From Pseudaminobacter soli (ex Zhang et al. 2022) (GTDB lineage Bacteria > Pseudomonadota > Alphaproteobacteria > Rhizobiales > Rhizobiaceae): a DNA stretch of 64,000 nt. Both the position numbers and the translations under genes were made by a program. The stretch is from positions 310,001 to 374,000 of the forward strand of contig NZ_JABVCF010000004.1 in assembly GCF_014595955.1 (NCBI RefSeq), given 5' to 3'. Every line of letters starts with the position of its first letter. The stretch's first letter is position 1. This document shows positions 1 through 8,926 of this stretch, in pieces. The notes under the pieces are model-generated. The model was not told the origin of the DNA and did no database searches. It saw only the letters and a list, made by a program, of their open reading frames with translations.

Positions 1-72
1 CCTCTCGCCGGTTTCGCATTACGCAGATCTGGATTTTTAGCCAGGCGGCGCTTCGGGCCAGTCAACGAGCCG

Positions 73-633
73 TCAGCGCGGCGCGCGTTTGGCCAGAATG
101 CGCTGCAGCGTGCGCCTGTGCATGTTGAGCCGCCGGGCAGTCTCCGAGACGTTGCGGTCGCACATCTCGTAGACGCGCTGGATGTGCTCCCAGCGGACAC
201 GGTCGGCCGACATCGGGTTCTCCGGAGGCGCCACGCGCTCGTTTCCGGTGCGCGTCAGCGCGGCATAGATGTCGTCGGCGTCAGCCGGCTTGGAGAGATA
301 GTCCATCGCACCGAGCTTCACCGCCGTCACCGCAGTTGCGATGTTGCCATAGCCGGTGAGGATCACCGTGCGGGTGTCGGAACGGCTTTCGCGGATGGCG
401 GCCACGACATCGAGCCCATTGCCGTCGCCCAGCCGCATGTCGACGACTGCATAGGCCGGCGCGGCAGCCCTCGCCTTGGCGACCGCCTCCTCGACGCTTT
501 CCGCGGTGTCCACGATGAAGCCGCGCGCTTCCATTGCGCGTGCGAGGCGGGTGAGGAAGGGCTTGTCGTCGTCAACCAGGAGCAGAGACGCATCGGGCCC
601 GATACCGTTGTCCTGGTTTGAGTCTTCAGCCAT
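73..633 (-). CDS. actR: ActR/RegA-type redox response regulator
   Basis: Response regulator of the ActSR (RegBA/PrrBA) global redox and acid-tolerance system. The receiver domain has the acidic pocket LLLVDDD, a phospho-acceptor Asp in VVDMRLGDG (about residue 65) and the conserved Lys in LSKPAD. A short linker leads to a Fis-type helix-turn-helix at the C terminus (NVSETARRLNMHRRTLQRIL), as in RegA. At 186 aa it matches the family. I place the start at 633, where AGGTGAT is well spaced upstream; an in-frame ATG at 651 is the alternative. It lies about 100 bp downstream of actS on the same strand, so the two are probably co-transcribed. In the family, phosphorylated ActR/RegA controls carbon and nitrogen fixation, respiration and heme genes. 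Seen: domains and motifs; inferred: the regulon here. Confidence 0.93.
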   Translation of the reverse strand: MAEDSNQDNGIGPDASLLLVDDDKPFLTRLARAMEARGFIVDTAESVEEAVAKARAAAPAYAVVDMRLGDGNGLDVVAAIRESRSDTRTVILTGYGNIATAVTAVKLGAMDYLSKPADADDIYAALTRTGNERVAPPENPMSADRVRWEHIQRVYEMCDRNVSETARRLNMHRRTLQRILAKRAPR

Positions 634-739
634 CGGATCACCTGTTGCCATTTTTTGACCCCGATATAGTCACGCGGTGGGCCAAATGCCACATGCCGTG
701 TGGTGCGCCGAGCCCTAAAGCTCCCTGAAGGTCAATGAT

Positions 740-2065
740 CTATGCCGGTTCGTAGATGGCATCCGTTGCAGGCAGGCGGTTCAGGAATTCGGTGCGGATC
801 CAGGTAACCTGGGCAACCGCCCCTTCTCCGAGCTCGGTGCCGTTGAAGAAGGATAGGCGCGCCCCGGATCGTTCGAGCAGCGTCTTGGCGATGAACAGCC
901 CAAGTCCAAGCCCGCCGCCGCGCTCGGCCCCGTGCCGGGTGGACATATAGGGCTCGCCGATACGGTCGAGAATCTCCGGGGGAAAGCCCGGACCGTCGTC
1001 CATCACCTCGATCACGACCGAGTTCTCGTCCCACCGCCAGCGCACGGTGACCAACCCCGCGGCGAAATCGACCGCGTTCTCCACCAGATTGCCGAGGCCA
1101 TAGATGACGCCCGGATTGCGGTGCCCGACCGGCTCCGGACCTGTGCGCTCGCCGGGCTCCAGCCGGATCTCGATGTCGAAATCGCGGTGCGGAGCGATCA
1201 CTTCCTCGATCAGCGACGTCAGCGGCAGCCGGTCGAGATGCCCCTCGCCTTCGGTCGACAGGCTGGTCAGCCGCTTGAGGATCTCGCGGCAGCGCTCGCT
1301 CTGGGAGCGAAGCAGCGTCACATCCTCGCGGTATCTCGGATCGCTGCCGAGGGCACGCTCCATCTCCTTGGCAACCACCGTGATCGTGGCGAGTGGGGTA
1401 CCGAGCTCATGAGCAGCCGCTGCGGCAAGGCCGTCCAGCGCCGACAGGTGCTGCTCGCGTTGCAGCACCAGTTCCGTCGCGGCAAGCGCGTTGGCCAGCA
1501 GCCGCGCCTCCTCCGCCACTCGCCAGGCGTAGACCGCAGTGAAGGTGATGGACGACATCACTGCCATCCACATGCCAGCGACATAGACGAAGGGGATGGC
1601 GAGTTCCGCGTCCTCTCTCCACGGCAAGGGCAGGTGGTAGAAGACCAGCAGGCTGGCCATCGACATCACGATTGCGCCGAGCACGGCGGTCATCCGGAGC
1701 GACAGCGTGGTGGCGGAGATGACGACCGGCACGGTCAGCAGCAGCGAGAACGGGTTGGTGAGGCCGCCTGTGAGAAAAAGCAGGCCCGCGAGTTGGAAGG
1801 AGTCGAACAGCAGCGTCGCCAGCGCCGCGATCGGCGCGAGCCGGTGCGTCGAGGGATAGCGGAAGGTGAGGAAGAGGTTGAGCCAGGCCGAGCAGGCGAT
1901 CAGCGCGAAGCACAGGCTCACCGGAAGCGGAAATTCCAGCCAATAGGCAACCAGGATGACGGTGATGCTCTGGCCGACGATGGCGAGCCAGCGCAGCCGG
2001 ATAAGCGTATTCAGCCGCAGTCTGTTTCCCTGGTCGAAGCTCGACTTTGCAACCGACTTGATCAT
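740..2065 (-). CDS. actS: ActS/RegB-type redox sensor histidine kinase
   Basis: Membrane histidine kinase partner of ActR. An N-terminal domain with about six transmembrane segments carries GGLTNPF at residues 100-106, the GGxxNPF quinone-binding signature of RegB. The H-box has His219 in AAHELGTPLATI, followed by an N-box (LVENAVDFA), DDGPGFPP and a GGGLGLGL ATP lid. Cys259, in SERCREIL, lies exactly 40 residues after the phospho-His, the same spacing as His225 and redox-active Cys265 of Rhodobacter RegB, so redox control by thiol and quinone is likely. The open frame extends back into hrpB, but the ATG at 2065 has AAGG upstream and gives the expected 441 aa. It lies 38 bp downstream of hrpB and upstream of actR. 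Confidence 0.93.
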   Translation of the reverse strand: MIKSVAKSSFDQGNRLRLNTLIRLRWLAIVGQSITVILVAYWLEFPLPVSLCFALIACSAWLNLFLTFRYPSTHRLAPIAALATLLFDSFQLAGLLFLTGGLTNPFSLLLTVPVVISATTLSLRMTAVLGAIVMSMASLLVFYHLPLPWREDAELAIPFVYVAGMWMAVMSSITFTAVYAWRVAEEARLLANALAATELVLQREQHLSALDGLAAAAAHELGTPLATITVVAKEMERALGSDPRYREDVTLLRSQSERCREILKRLTSLSTEGEGHLDRLPLTSLIEEVIAPHRDFDIEIRLEPGERTGPEPVGHRNPGVIYGLGNLVENAVDFAAGLVTVRWRWDENSVVIEVMDDGPGFPPEILDRIGEPYMSTRHGAERGGGLGLGLFIAKTLLERSGARLSFFNGTELGEGAVAQVTWIRTEFLNRLPATDAIYEPA

Positions 2066-2103
2066 GCGGGCCTTATCGCTCCGGTCCGCTTTGTACGCTA
2101 GTT

Positions 2104-4638
2104 CTATTTCAACCCCGGCTTCGCCCTGTTGGTCGCCTGCGCATTGGCCGGGTCCTCCGGCCAGACATGCTTCGGGTAGCGGCCGCGCATGTCGGAGCGG
2201 ACGTCGGCCCAGGAGCCGCGCCAAAACGAGGGCAGGTCGCGCGTGGTCTGGATCGGCCGGAGCGCCGGCGACAGGAGCTCCAGCGTGAGCGGCACGCGGC
2301 CGTCGCCGACCGTCGGATGCTCCTTCATGCCGAACAGTTCCTGCACCCTGATCGAGAGCACCGGGGTCTCGTCGTCATAGCGGATCGGCACCGAACTGCC
2401 CGAAGGTGCTGCAAAATGCGTCGGGGCTGTCCTGTCGAGACGGCGCTGCAAGTCATGCGGAAGGAGGGAGCGTAGCCCCGCCTCGACCGCGCCAGGCTCG
2501 ATCCGCGAGAACGCCGCCTCTCCGGTCAGGAACGGCTGAAGCCATTCCTCCAGCGACGCTAGCAGCGCCTCATCCGAGACATCGGGCCATTGTGCGCCGG
2601 TCGCACGATGAAGCCAGTGGAGGCGCTGGCGCAGGCTTTCCGCTTGCCCGCTCCAGGGCAGCAGCGACAGCCCATGAGTACGAATAGCCTCGATGATGGC
2701 CGCGTCGGCCTCAGCGCCCTTAGGCGGCGGCAGCAGCTGTTCCGACAGCACGACCGCGCCCAGCCGAACCGTTTCGCGCGTGCGCACCGCCTTCCGCTCG
2801 GTATCGAATTCGCTGATGCGCCGCCGCTGCAGCCGGTCGGCGAGCACGGCGCGGATCTCGGCTTCCGAGACGGCTGCAGCCGAGGCGATCCGCGCGGTCT
2901 GCGCCGCGCCCCTGATGTCCGCCACAACCAGATATTGCTCGCCCGCGAGAGGATCGGCCGGGTCGAGCATGGCGCCGCCCCCGTTGGACAGGACGAAGCG
3001 TCCGCGTTCGCCGCGCGCTTTTGCGATGCGGTCCGGCCAGGCGCTGAGGAGAAGGGCGCCCAAATTACCCTCCCCCTTGAGGGGAGGGTCGGCGCGAAGC
3101 GCCGGGGTGGGGGTGATTTCAGATTCGGTTTCGCCGCCTCTGTGGGACGCCGCCTTCGCCAGCCGCGCAGCCAGCTTGCGGGCAGCCGTGGCACGAGGAG
3201 ACCTGTCCGCCTGAAACCGCATCAGCCGCCGATCCAAGTCGACGCTGTCACCGCCCAGCCCGCGTTCGGTGAGCAGAACGGCAAGTTCGGCGGCAGTGCG
3301 GGCCGCGCCTGTTTGTGCCGCTTCCGCCACCATGTGCGCCAGCCTGACCGGCAGCGCCAGTTTCCGCATGGACGCACCGGATTCGGTGAGGCGACCGTCC
3401 TGATCGATCGCTCCGAGGGCGGCAAGAAGTACCCGCGCTTCCGCCAGCGCCGGCGCCGGTGGCGGGTCGAGGAAGGTCAGTGCTGGCGGGTCGGCAACCC
3501 CGAAGGCCGCGCAGTCGAGCAGCAGCGAAGAAAGATCCGCCTCCAGGATCTCCGGCGTGTTGTACGGCGCCAAGGCGGCCGTCTGCTCCGCCCGCCAAAG
3601 CCGGATGGCGACACCCGGCTGGGTACGCCCGGCGCGGCCGGCACGCTGGTCGGCCGACGCCTTGCTGACGCGCACCGTCTCCAGCCGCGTCAGGCCGGAG
3701 GCGGGCTCGTAGCGCGGCACCCGCGCCAGCCCGGCATCGACGACGACGCGCACGCCGTCGATGGTGATCGACGTCTCGGCAATGGAGGTGGCAAGCACCA
3801 CTTTGCGGCGACCGGGCGGCGCCGGCCTGATCGCCGCGTCCTGAGTGCGGGCGTCGAGCATGCCGTAGAGCGGGACCACGTCGACGGCCGCCGGCGCGCG
3901 GCCCTCGAGCCGTTCAGCGACGCGCTCGATCTCGCGCTGCCCGGGCAGGAAGGCGAGCACGCTTCCCTCTTCGTCGGCAAGCGCGTCGCGGATCGCGGAC
4001 GCAACGAAATCCTCGACCGGCGTCGTGCCGGGTCGCTCGCGGTGCCGGACTTCGACGGGGAAGCTGCGGCCTTCGCTTTCCACCACCGGCGCTTCGCCGA
4101 GGAGGTTTGCGACGCGCGCGCCGTCGACCGTCGCCGACATGACAAGAAGGCGCAGGTCCGGCCTCAGCGCTCCCTTTACATCGAGCGCCAGCGCCAGGCC
4201 GAAATCGCCGTCGAGCGAGCGCTCGTGAAATTCGTCGAAGAGGATTGCGGCGATGCCGGGCAGTTCCGGATCGTCCAGGATCATGCGCGCAAGGATGCCC
4301 TCGGTGACCACGAGGATCCGGGTCTTTGCCGAGACCTTGCGCTCCATCCGCATGGCATAGCCGACCGTGCCGCCGGGCTCGCCCTCACCCAACAGTTCGG
4401 CCATGCGCCGGGCCGCCGCGCGCGCGGCGAGCCGCCGTGGTTCGAGGAGCAGGATCGTGCCGTCGCCGCGCCACCGCGCCGACAAGAGCGCCAGCGGCAC
4501 CAGCGTCGTCTTGCCCGCCCCCGGCGGCGCCACCAGGACAGCGCTGCTGTTTACCTCCAGCGCGGCGAGCAGGTCCGGCAGCGCTTCGGTGACGGGCAGG
4601 TCCGGCAATTTCAGGAGCGGGCGGAGCGTGTCAGGCAA
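2104..4638 (-). CDS. hrpB: ATP-dependent RNA helicase HrpB (DEAH family)
   Basis: DExH/DEAH-box helicase of the HrpB family; cellular role poorly defined. Motifs in order: Walker A APPGAGKTTL (about residue 38), DEFH in LFDEFHERS, SAT in VMSATVDG, and motif VI QRAGRAGRTQPG, then the HA2-like region and the HrpB C-terminal domain. At 844 aa it is slightly longer than usual, partly because residues 508-525 are encoded by a palindromic repeat element that keeps the frame open. The first candidate start at 4638 is TTG without a strong ribosome site, so the exact N terminus is uncertain; another TTG lies ten codons on. It follows hemE by 19 bp and precedes actS by 38 bp, which suggests one transcript. 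It is unrelated to the type III secretion protein also named HrpB. Confidence 0.92.
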   Translation of the reverse strand: MPDTLRPLLKLPDLPVTEALPDLLAALEVNSSAVLVAPPGAGKTTLVPLALLSARWRGDGTILLLEPRRLAARAAARRMAELLGEGEPGGTVGYAMRMERKVSAKTRILVVTEGILARMILDDPELPGIAAILFDEFHERSLDGDFGLALALDVKGALRPDLRLLVMSATVDGARVANLLGEAPVVESEGRSFPVEVRHRERPGTTPVEDFVASAIRDALADEEGSVLAFLPGQREIERVAERLEGRAPAAVDVVPLYGMLDARTQDAAIRPAPPGRRKVVLATSIAETSITIDGVRVVVDAGLARVPRYEPASGLTRLETVRVSKASADQRAGRAGRTQPGVAIRLWRAEQTAALAPYNTPEILEADLSSLLLDCAAFGVADPPALTFLDPPPAPALAEARVLLAALGAIDQDGRLTESGASMRKLALPVRLAHMVAEAAQTGAARTAAELAVLLTERGLGGDSVDLDRRLMRFQADRSPRATAARKLAARLAKAASHRGGETESEITPTPALRADPPLKGEGNLGALLLSAWPDRIAKARGERGRFVLSNGGGAMLDPADPLAGEQYLVVADIRGAAQTARIASAAAVSEAEIRAVLADRLQRRRISEFDTERKAVRTRETVRLGAVVLSEQLLPPPKGAEADAAIIEAIRTHGLSLLPWSGQAESLRQRLHWLHRATGAQWPDVSDEALLASLEEWLQPFLTGEAAFSRIEPGAVEAGLRSLLPHDLQRRLDRTAPTHFAAPSGSSVPIRYDDETPVLSIRVQELFGMKEHPTVGDGRVPLTLELLSPALRPIQTTRDLPSFWRGSWADVRSDMRGRYPKHVWPEDPANAQATNRAKPGLK
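3067..3114. repeat. Palindromic intergenic-type element inside the hrpB coding sequence
   Basis: This 48-bp stretch has the two-hairpin structure of the intergenic elements elsewhere in the window: ACCCTCCCC-cttga-GGGGAGGGT (3067-3089), then CGGCGC-gaa-GCGCCG (3090-3104) and a GGGGTGGGGGT tail. The same CCCTCCCCCTTG(A/T)GGGGAGGG core occurs at 43566, 51580 and 53941. Here it is read in frame as a Pro/Leu/Lys/Gly-rich peptide in HrpB (residues 508-525). The sequence match is direct; insertion during evolution is inferred. Confidence 0.8.
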
Positions 4639-4657
4639 GGTCCGACAAATCCGCTGT

Positions 4658-5701
4658 CTACCGCGCTCCCCGCACCCGGCGCACCATGCGTTCTACATGG
4701 CTGACCGGCGTTTCCGGGGTGATGCCGTGGCCGAGATTGAAGACCAGCGGTCCGGTGCCAAGTGCCGACAGGATGGCGTCGATGCCTTCGTCGAGCGCGC
4801 GACCGCCGGCGACCAGGCGAAGCGGGTCGAGATTGCCCTGCACCGGGCCGTCTTTCTGCAGAGACTGAGCCTGCGACAGCGGCACCGACCAGTCGAGGCC
4901 GACTGCGGTTACGCCTGTCTTCTCGCGATAGCCGGCATAGAGCGCGCCCGCGCCCCGCGGGAAGCCGATGATCGGAAAGCCGGGGTGCGCCGCGCGCACC
5001 CGCCGGACGATCTCGGCAACGGGCTTCACGCACCATGCCTCGAAGCATGCCTCATCAAGCACGCCCGCCCAGGAATCGAAGATCTGCACCACATCGGCGC
5101 CGGCCTCGATCTGACGGATCAGATACTCGGCGGAGACCTCCGCGAGTTTCGACAACAGCTGCTCCATGGCCGCCGAATTGCGGAAGCCGAAGAGCCGGGA
5201 CGGAGCCTGGTCGGGAGTGCCGTGCCCGGCGATCATGTAGGTCGCGACGGTCCAGGGCGCGCCGCAGAAGCCGATCAGCGTCGTCTCGTCCGGCAACTCG
5301 TGCCTTAGCCGCGTGACGGTCTCGTAGACGGGGGCGAGATGCTTATGGAAATCCGTGTGCTGCCCGAGGGTACCGATCTCCTCCGCCGAGATCGGCGTCA
5401 TCTGCGGGCCGTGACCCTCGGCGAAATGCAGGTCGCGCCCGAGCGCATGCGGGACGACAAGTATGTCGGAGAACAGGATCGACGCGTCGAAGCCGAAGCG
5501 GCGGATCGGCTGCAGCGTCACCTCGACCGCGAAATCGGGATTGTAGCAGAGGTCGAGGAAGGAGCCCGCCTGGCGGCGCTTCTCGCGATATTCGGGCAGA
5601 TAGCGTCCAGCCTGACGCATCATCCAGACCGGAGGCGGCGAAACAGCCTCGCCTCCGAGTACCTTCAGCATCCTGCGCTGGCTTTTGATCGTGTCCTGCA
5701 A
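4658..5701 (-). CDS. hemE: Uroporphyrinogen decarboxylase
   Basis: Cytosolic heme-pathway enzyme that converts uroporphyrinogen III to coproporphyrinogen III by four decarboxylations. The family signature [17 protein letters not shown] is near the N terminus, then [15 protein letters not shown] (with the catalytic Asp region), [13 protein letters not shown] and the C-terminal [16 protein letters not shown]. No ATG lies upstream of the conserved block except an internal Met. A TTG at 5701 has GGAG seven bases upstream and gives 347 aa, close to the usual length; a TTG at 5752 is the alternative. It lies 81 bp downstream of hemA on the same strand and directly upstream of hrpB, so heme genes and the redox regulators may share a transcript. 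Confidence 0.94.
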   Translation of the reverse strand: MQDTIKSQRRMLKVLGGEAVSPPPVWMMRQAGRYLPEYREKRRQAGSFLDLCYNPDFAVEVTLQPIRRFGFDASILFSDILVVPHALGRDLHFAEGHGPQMTPISAEEIGTLGQHTDFHKHLAPVYETVTRLRHELPDETTLIGFCGAPWTVATYMIAGHGTPDQAPSRLFGFRNSAAMEQLLSKLAEVSAEYLIRQIEAGADVVQIFDSWAGVLDEACFEAWCVKPVAEIVRRVRAAHPGFPIIGFPRGAGALYAGYREKTGVTAVGLDWSVPLSQAQSLQKDGPVQGNLDPLRLVAGGRALDEGIDAILSALGTGPLVFNLGHGITPETPVSHVERMVRRVRGAR

Positions 5702-5708
5702 CGGGCGT

Positions 5709-5724
5709 CTCCGGTTTGCCGGAG
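5709..5724 (-). promoter_or_regulatory. Small hairpin over the hemE ribosome-binding site
   Basis: CTCCGG-TTTG-CCGGAG is a perfect 6-bp stem with a 4-nt loop. On the transcript of the minus strand, its downstream arm contains the GGAG that would serve the TTG start at 5701, so folding would mask the ribosome site. The structure is seen in sequence; a role in setting hemE translation is inference. Confidence 0.35.
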
Positions 5725-5782
5725 CTATGTCATGCGGGACGCGCCGGGGCAATCGGACAGGATGCAGCGGGTGGGGGTGGCG

Positions 5783-6997
5783 CTATGCCACCGCCCGTGC
5801 CAGGGCGCACTGCGACCAGAGGTCGGAGAGCGAGGCAACGAGATGGTCGATGTCGGCGTCCGTGTGCAATGGCGAAGGCGTGATGCGCAGGCGCTCGGTC
5901 TTGCGCGGCACGGTTGGGTAATTGATCGGCTGCACGTAGACGCTGTAGCTGTCGAGCAGGATGTCGCTGATCCACTTGCACTTGGCGGCGTCGCCAACCA
6001 TCACCGGCACGATGTGGCTCTCGTTGGGCATGTAGGGGATGCCGATGCGGTCGAGGCCGGCGCGCACCTTGCGGACGCGATCCTGATGGCGCGCGCGCTC
6101 GAAGGGGCTCGCCTTCAGGTGCCGGATCGAGGCAAGCGCCCCGGCCGCCACATGCGGCGGCAGCGCGGTGGTGAAGATGAAGCCGCTGGCGAAGGAGCGG
6201 ATGAAGTCGATGAGTTTCGTCGAACCGGTGATGTAGCCGCCGACGACGCCGAAAGCCTTGCCGAGCGTGCCCTCGATGATGTCGATGCGGTCCATGAGAC
6301 CGTCGCGCTCGGCGACGCCGCCGCCGCGCGGACCGTACATGCCGACTGCATGTACCTCGTCGAGATAGGTGAGCGCGCCGTGCTTTTCGGCGACGGCGAC
6401 GATGTCGGCAATCGGCGCGATGTCACCGTCCATCGAGTAGACGGACTCGAAGGCGACGATCTTCGGCACGTCCGGACCGTATTCCGAGAGCAGTTGGTCG
6501 AGGTGCTCGACGTCGTTGTGCTTCCAGATGCGCTTCTCTGCCTTGGAGTGGCGGATGCCCTCGATCATCGAGGCGTGGTTGGACTCATCCGAGAAGATCA
6601 CGCTGCCGGGAATATTGGCGCCGAGCGTCGAAAGCGTCGTCCAATTGGAGACGTAGCCCGAGGTGAAGAGCAGCGCGCTCTCCTTGCCGTGCAGGTCGGC
6701 GAGCTCGCGTTCGAGCAGCACGTGATAGTGGTTGGTGCCCGAGATGTTGCGCGTACCGCCGGCGCCGGCGCCGCACTTGTCCAGCGCCTCGTGCATGGCG
6801 GCAATGACCGTGGGATGCTGGCCCATTCCGAGATAGTCGTTGGAGCACCAAACCGTCACCTCGCGAGCGTCCTCGCCGGTGTAGCGCAGCGCCCGCGGGA
6901 ACATACCGGCGCGTCGCTCGAGATCGGCGAAGACGCGGTAGCGGCCTTCCTTGTGCAAACCCTCCAGCTTGTCGGAGAAGAATTTCTCGAAATCCAT
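5783..6997 (-). CDS. hemA: 5-aminolevulinate synthase
   Basis: PLP enzyme that condenses glycine and succinyl-CoA to 5-aminolevulinate, the first step of heme synthesis in alphaproteobacteria (Shemin route). The 404-aa protein has the fold-type I alpha-oxoamine synthase motifs: [23 protein letters not shown], the [10 protein letters not shown] loop, [10 protein letters not shown] and the PLP Lys in [14 protein letters not shown]. An ATG at 6997 has AGGGAG eight bases upstream; a TTG immediately before it is also open. It is the first gene of a minus-strand run hemA-hemE-hrpB-actS-actR. An FNR/FixK-type box lies about 160 bp upstream, consistent with oxygen-responsive control known for hemA in related bacteria. 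Confidence 0.96.
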   Translation of the reverse strand: MDFEKFFSDKLEGLHKEGRYRVFADLERRAGMFPRALRYTGEDAREVTVWCSNDYLGMGQHPTVIAAMHEALDKCGAGAGGTRNISGTNHYHVLLERELADLHGKESALLFTSGYVSNWTTLSTLGANIPGSVIFSDESNHASMIEGIRHSKAEKRIWKHNDVEHLDQLLSEYGPDVPKIVAFESVYSMDGDIAPIADIVAVAEKHGALTYLDEVHAVGMYGPRGGGVAERDGLMDRIDIIEGTLGKAFGVVGGYITGSTKLIDFIRSFASGFIFTTALPPHVAAGALASIRHLKASPFERARHQDRVRKVRAGLDRIGIPYMPNESHIVPVMVGDAAKCKWISDILLDSYSVYVQPINYPTVPRKTERLRITPSPLHTDADIDHLVASLSDLWSQCALARAVA

Positions 6998-7155
6998 CAA
7001 CTATGCTCCCTGGGGCACTGCCCTCGGTACCGGCGGCCAAACGCGTATCGCCCGCCTACGCCTATGACAAGCAACTTGCCTCGCGCGGCGTCGTTATGCC
7101 GCAAAGGTAAGTTCACTGCGCTGGACCCTTCAACACCGCGCCAGCGGTCCGCCGC

Positions 7156-7169
7156 TTGATCTGCGTCAA
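7156..7169. promoter_or_regulatory. Candidate FNR/FixK-type anaerobox upstream of hemA
   Basis: TTGATCTGCGTCAA matches the TTGA-N6-TCAA consensus of FNR/FixK-family sites. It lies in the 250-bp gap between hemA and the thioredoxin-like gene, about 160 bp before the hemA ATG. Both half-sites are exact. I could not place a convincing -10 box at the canonical distance, so function is inferred from position and from known FnrL/FixK control of heme genes. Confidence 0.55.
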
Positions 7170-7248
7170 TCGATACTGAAGTATTATCACAACGTTTCCA
7201 TTCGAGCTCACAGAAAATTGATCGAGCATCGGGCGGAAACCGTGTCCC

Positions 7249-7806
7249 TCATGCCGCATCCTTCCACTTGATCGAACAGCCGATCGAGGCGACCTGGTCG
7301 CGCGGCCCCTCGCCGGTTCGCGCAACCTGTGCCATCGCTTCGTAAAGGTCGCGGCGCAGATCCGCGGGTCCCTTCTCGCGGCGCGAGGCGTCGAGCCGCC
7401 CACGGTACTGCAGTTCGAAGTCGCGGTTGAAACCGAAGAAGTCCGGCGTGCAGGCGGCATCATAGGCGCGCGCCACCGACTGGTCCTCGTCGTATAGATA
7501 TGGGAAGCCGAAGCCGTGCCTTTCGGCAAACCGCTTCATGTTCTCGAAGGAATCTTCAGGGTAGGCGTCGGCATCGTTGGAACTGATGGCGACGAAGCCT
7601 ATGCCGTGCGCGTTCAGGTCGTTCGCGTCCCGCACGATCCGGTCGATCACCGCCCGTACATAAGGGCAGTGATTGCATATGAAGGCGACGAGGAGCCCGT
7701 TCGGTCCGGCAAGGTCGAAGATTCGGTGACGCTTGCCGTCGACTCCGGGCAATTCCGCATCGACGGCCTTCCAGCCGAAGTCACAGACCGGCGGGATCGC
7801 AGCCAT
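7249..7806 (-). CDS. Thioredoxin-fold (redoxin family) protein
   Basis: A 185-aa soluble protein of the AhpC/TSA-redoxin class. Residues 36-50 run LLVAFICNHCPYVRA, giving a CxxC motif (Cys44 and Cys47, CNHC) at the end of the first beta strand as in thioredoxins. It continues with a FVAISSND strand and a cis-Pro-like CTPDFFGF segment. It is probably a thiol-disulfide reductase or peroxiredoxin-like enzyme; the substrate is unknown. No signal peptide is seen. The frame opens with GTG at 7821, but the ATG at 7806 is better because GGAGGAGG lies just before it. It transcribes toward hemA with a 250-bp gap. Confidence 0.8.
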   Translation of the reverse strand: MAAIPPVCDFGWKAVDAELPGVDGKRHRIFDLAGPNGLLVAFICNHCPYVRAVIDRIVRDANDLNAHGIGFVAISSNDADAYPEDSFENMKRFAERHGFGFPYLYDEDQSVARAYDAACTPDFFGFNRDFELQYRGRLDASRREKGPADLRRDLYEAMAQVARTGEGPRDQVASIGCSIKWKDAA

Positions 7807-8058
7807 GGCGGCCTCCTCCACTCAGACTCTAGCGATACCTAGTCTAGCCGGACCGGGCGGGCATTTGAACCGCCTCGGGCTGAATCTGACAGAAAGTCCA
7901 ATGCCAGGTTGGGCTTACGTCAGCATCGCGGTCCTGGTTTTGTAGGGGCTGCGGCTCTGGAGTTTCGCCTTCTTAGCCACGCGGGCCTTGCTCCGGAGGA
8001 GAAAATTGAACGCTAGCATGCGCGAGCGGCGAGCCGGGTCGGCAGCGCCGCCCTGCGC

Positions 8059-8751
8059 CTATTCCTCGTCGTCCGCCTCGTCCGTCTTCTTCAGCGCCGA
8101 GAGTTTTGCGAACACCTTGTCGGCGTCGAGTTCCTCTTCCTCCTCGCGCCGTCCGTCGACCGCGGGCGTCAGCCGCTCGGTCATGGCGGCGGGCAGCAGG
8201 GTCTCTCCAGTCGGCGCGGCCGCGGGCTTGCCGGCGGAGGCGCGTTGCACCTCGATGTCGAGGTCGATCTGCGAGCAGAGCCCCAGCGTCACCGGATCCA
8301 TCGGCGTCAGGTTCGCTGCGTTCCAGTGGCGGCGCTCGCGGATCTGCTCGATGGTCGACTTGGTCGTGCCGACCAAGCGCGAGATCTGCGCGTCCTTCAA
8401 CTCCGGATGATTGCGCACCAGCCATAGAATGGCGTTGGGCCGGTCCTGCCGCTTGGAAAGCGGCGTGTAGCGCGGCGCGCGGCGCTTGGATTCGGGCACG
8501 CGGACCTTCGGCTCGGAAAGGCGCAGGCGGTAGTTCGGGTCCTTCTCCGCGCGCACGATCTCGTCGCGACTGAGCTGGCCGGTAATGATCGGGTCCATGC
8601 CCTTGATGCCCTGCGCCGACTCGCCGTCGGCGATCGCCTTCACCTCGAGCGGATGCAGCGAGCAGAACTGCGCGATCTGGTCGAAGGAAAGGGCGGTATT
8701 GTCGACCAGCCAGACGGCGGTGGCCTTCGGCATCAGCAACGTGTTTGCCAT
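8059..8751 (-). CDS. trcR: TrcR family cell-cycle transcriptional regulator (DUF1013)
   Basis: A 230-aa protein of the alphaproteobacterial DUF1013/TrcR family, recognisable from the N terminus MANTLLMPKATAVWLVDNT, the CSLHPLEVKAIADGE segment and the middle block NAILWLVRNHPELKDAQISRLVGTTKSTI, which has helix-turn-helix character. The C terminus is Glu/Asp-rich. The family is conserved across alphaproteobacteria; the Caulobacter member is linked to cell-cycle transcription. The ATG has GAGAGG nine bases upstream. It stands alone as a monocistronic gene with its own candidate promoter. Family assignment is firm; the regulon is unknown. Confidence 0.88.
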   Translation of the reverse strand: MANTLLMPKATAVWLVDNTALSFDQIAQFCSLHPLEVKAIADGESAQGIKGMDPIITGQLSRDEIVRAEKDPNYRLRLSEPKVRVPESKRRAPRYTPLSKRQDRPNAILWLVRNHPELKDAQISRLVGTTKSTIEQIRERRHWNAANLTPMDPVTLGLCSQIDLDIEVQRASAGKPAAAPTGETLLPAAMTERLTPAVDGRREEEEELDADKVFAKLSALKKTDEADDEE

Positions 8752-8829
8752 CGGTAATATCCTCTCGTTCGCCCGCGTCCCTAGCGCGGGCGGTGGTTAC
8801 AACCACCGATTTTGGGGAAATCCCCGCTT

Positions 8830-8857
8830 ATATAACGATTGCAGACCGCAGTCGCAA
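8830..8857 (-). promoter_or_regulatory. Candidate sigma-70 promoter for trcR
   Basis: On the minus strand TTGCGA (8852-8857) and TTATAT (8830-8835) are separated by 16 bases, about 80 bp upstream of the trcR ATG. This is the best -35/-10 pair in the gap between trcR and pit. It is a sequence match only. Confidence 0.35.
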
Positions 8858-8926
8858 CGGAAATGGCCGAGTGGCTTGATCAAAAAGAGGTCACTCCAGT
8901 CGCTTCGGCCGACCGCCGCGCCTAGA

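Noticed and set aside
2104-4638. HrpB as evidence for a type III secretion system
   Set aside because: The protein is the DEAH helicase of the same name; no secretion genes are present.
932-4704. Long plus-strand frames opposite actS and hrpB
   Set aside because: They are rich in Arg, His, Gly and Gln and lack motifs, as expected for the reverse of real GC-rich genes.
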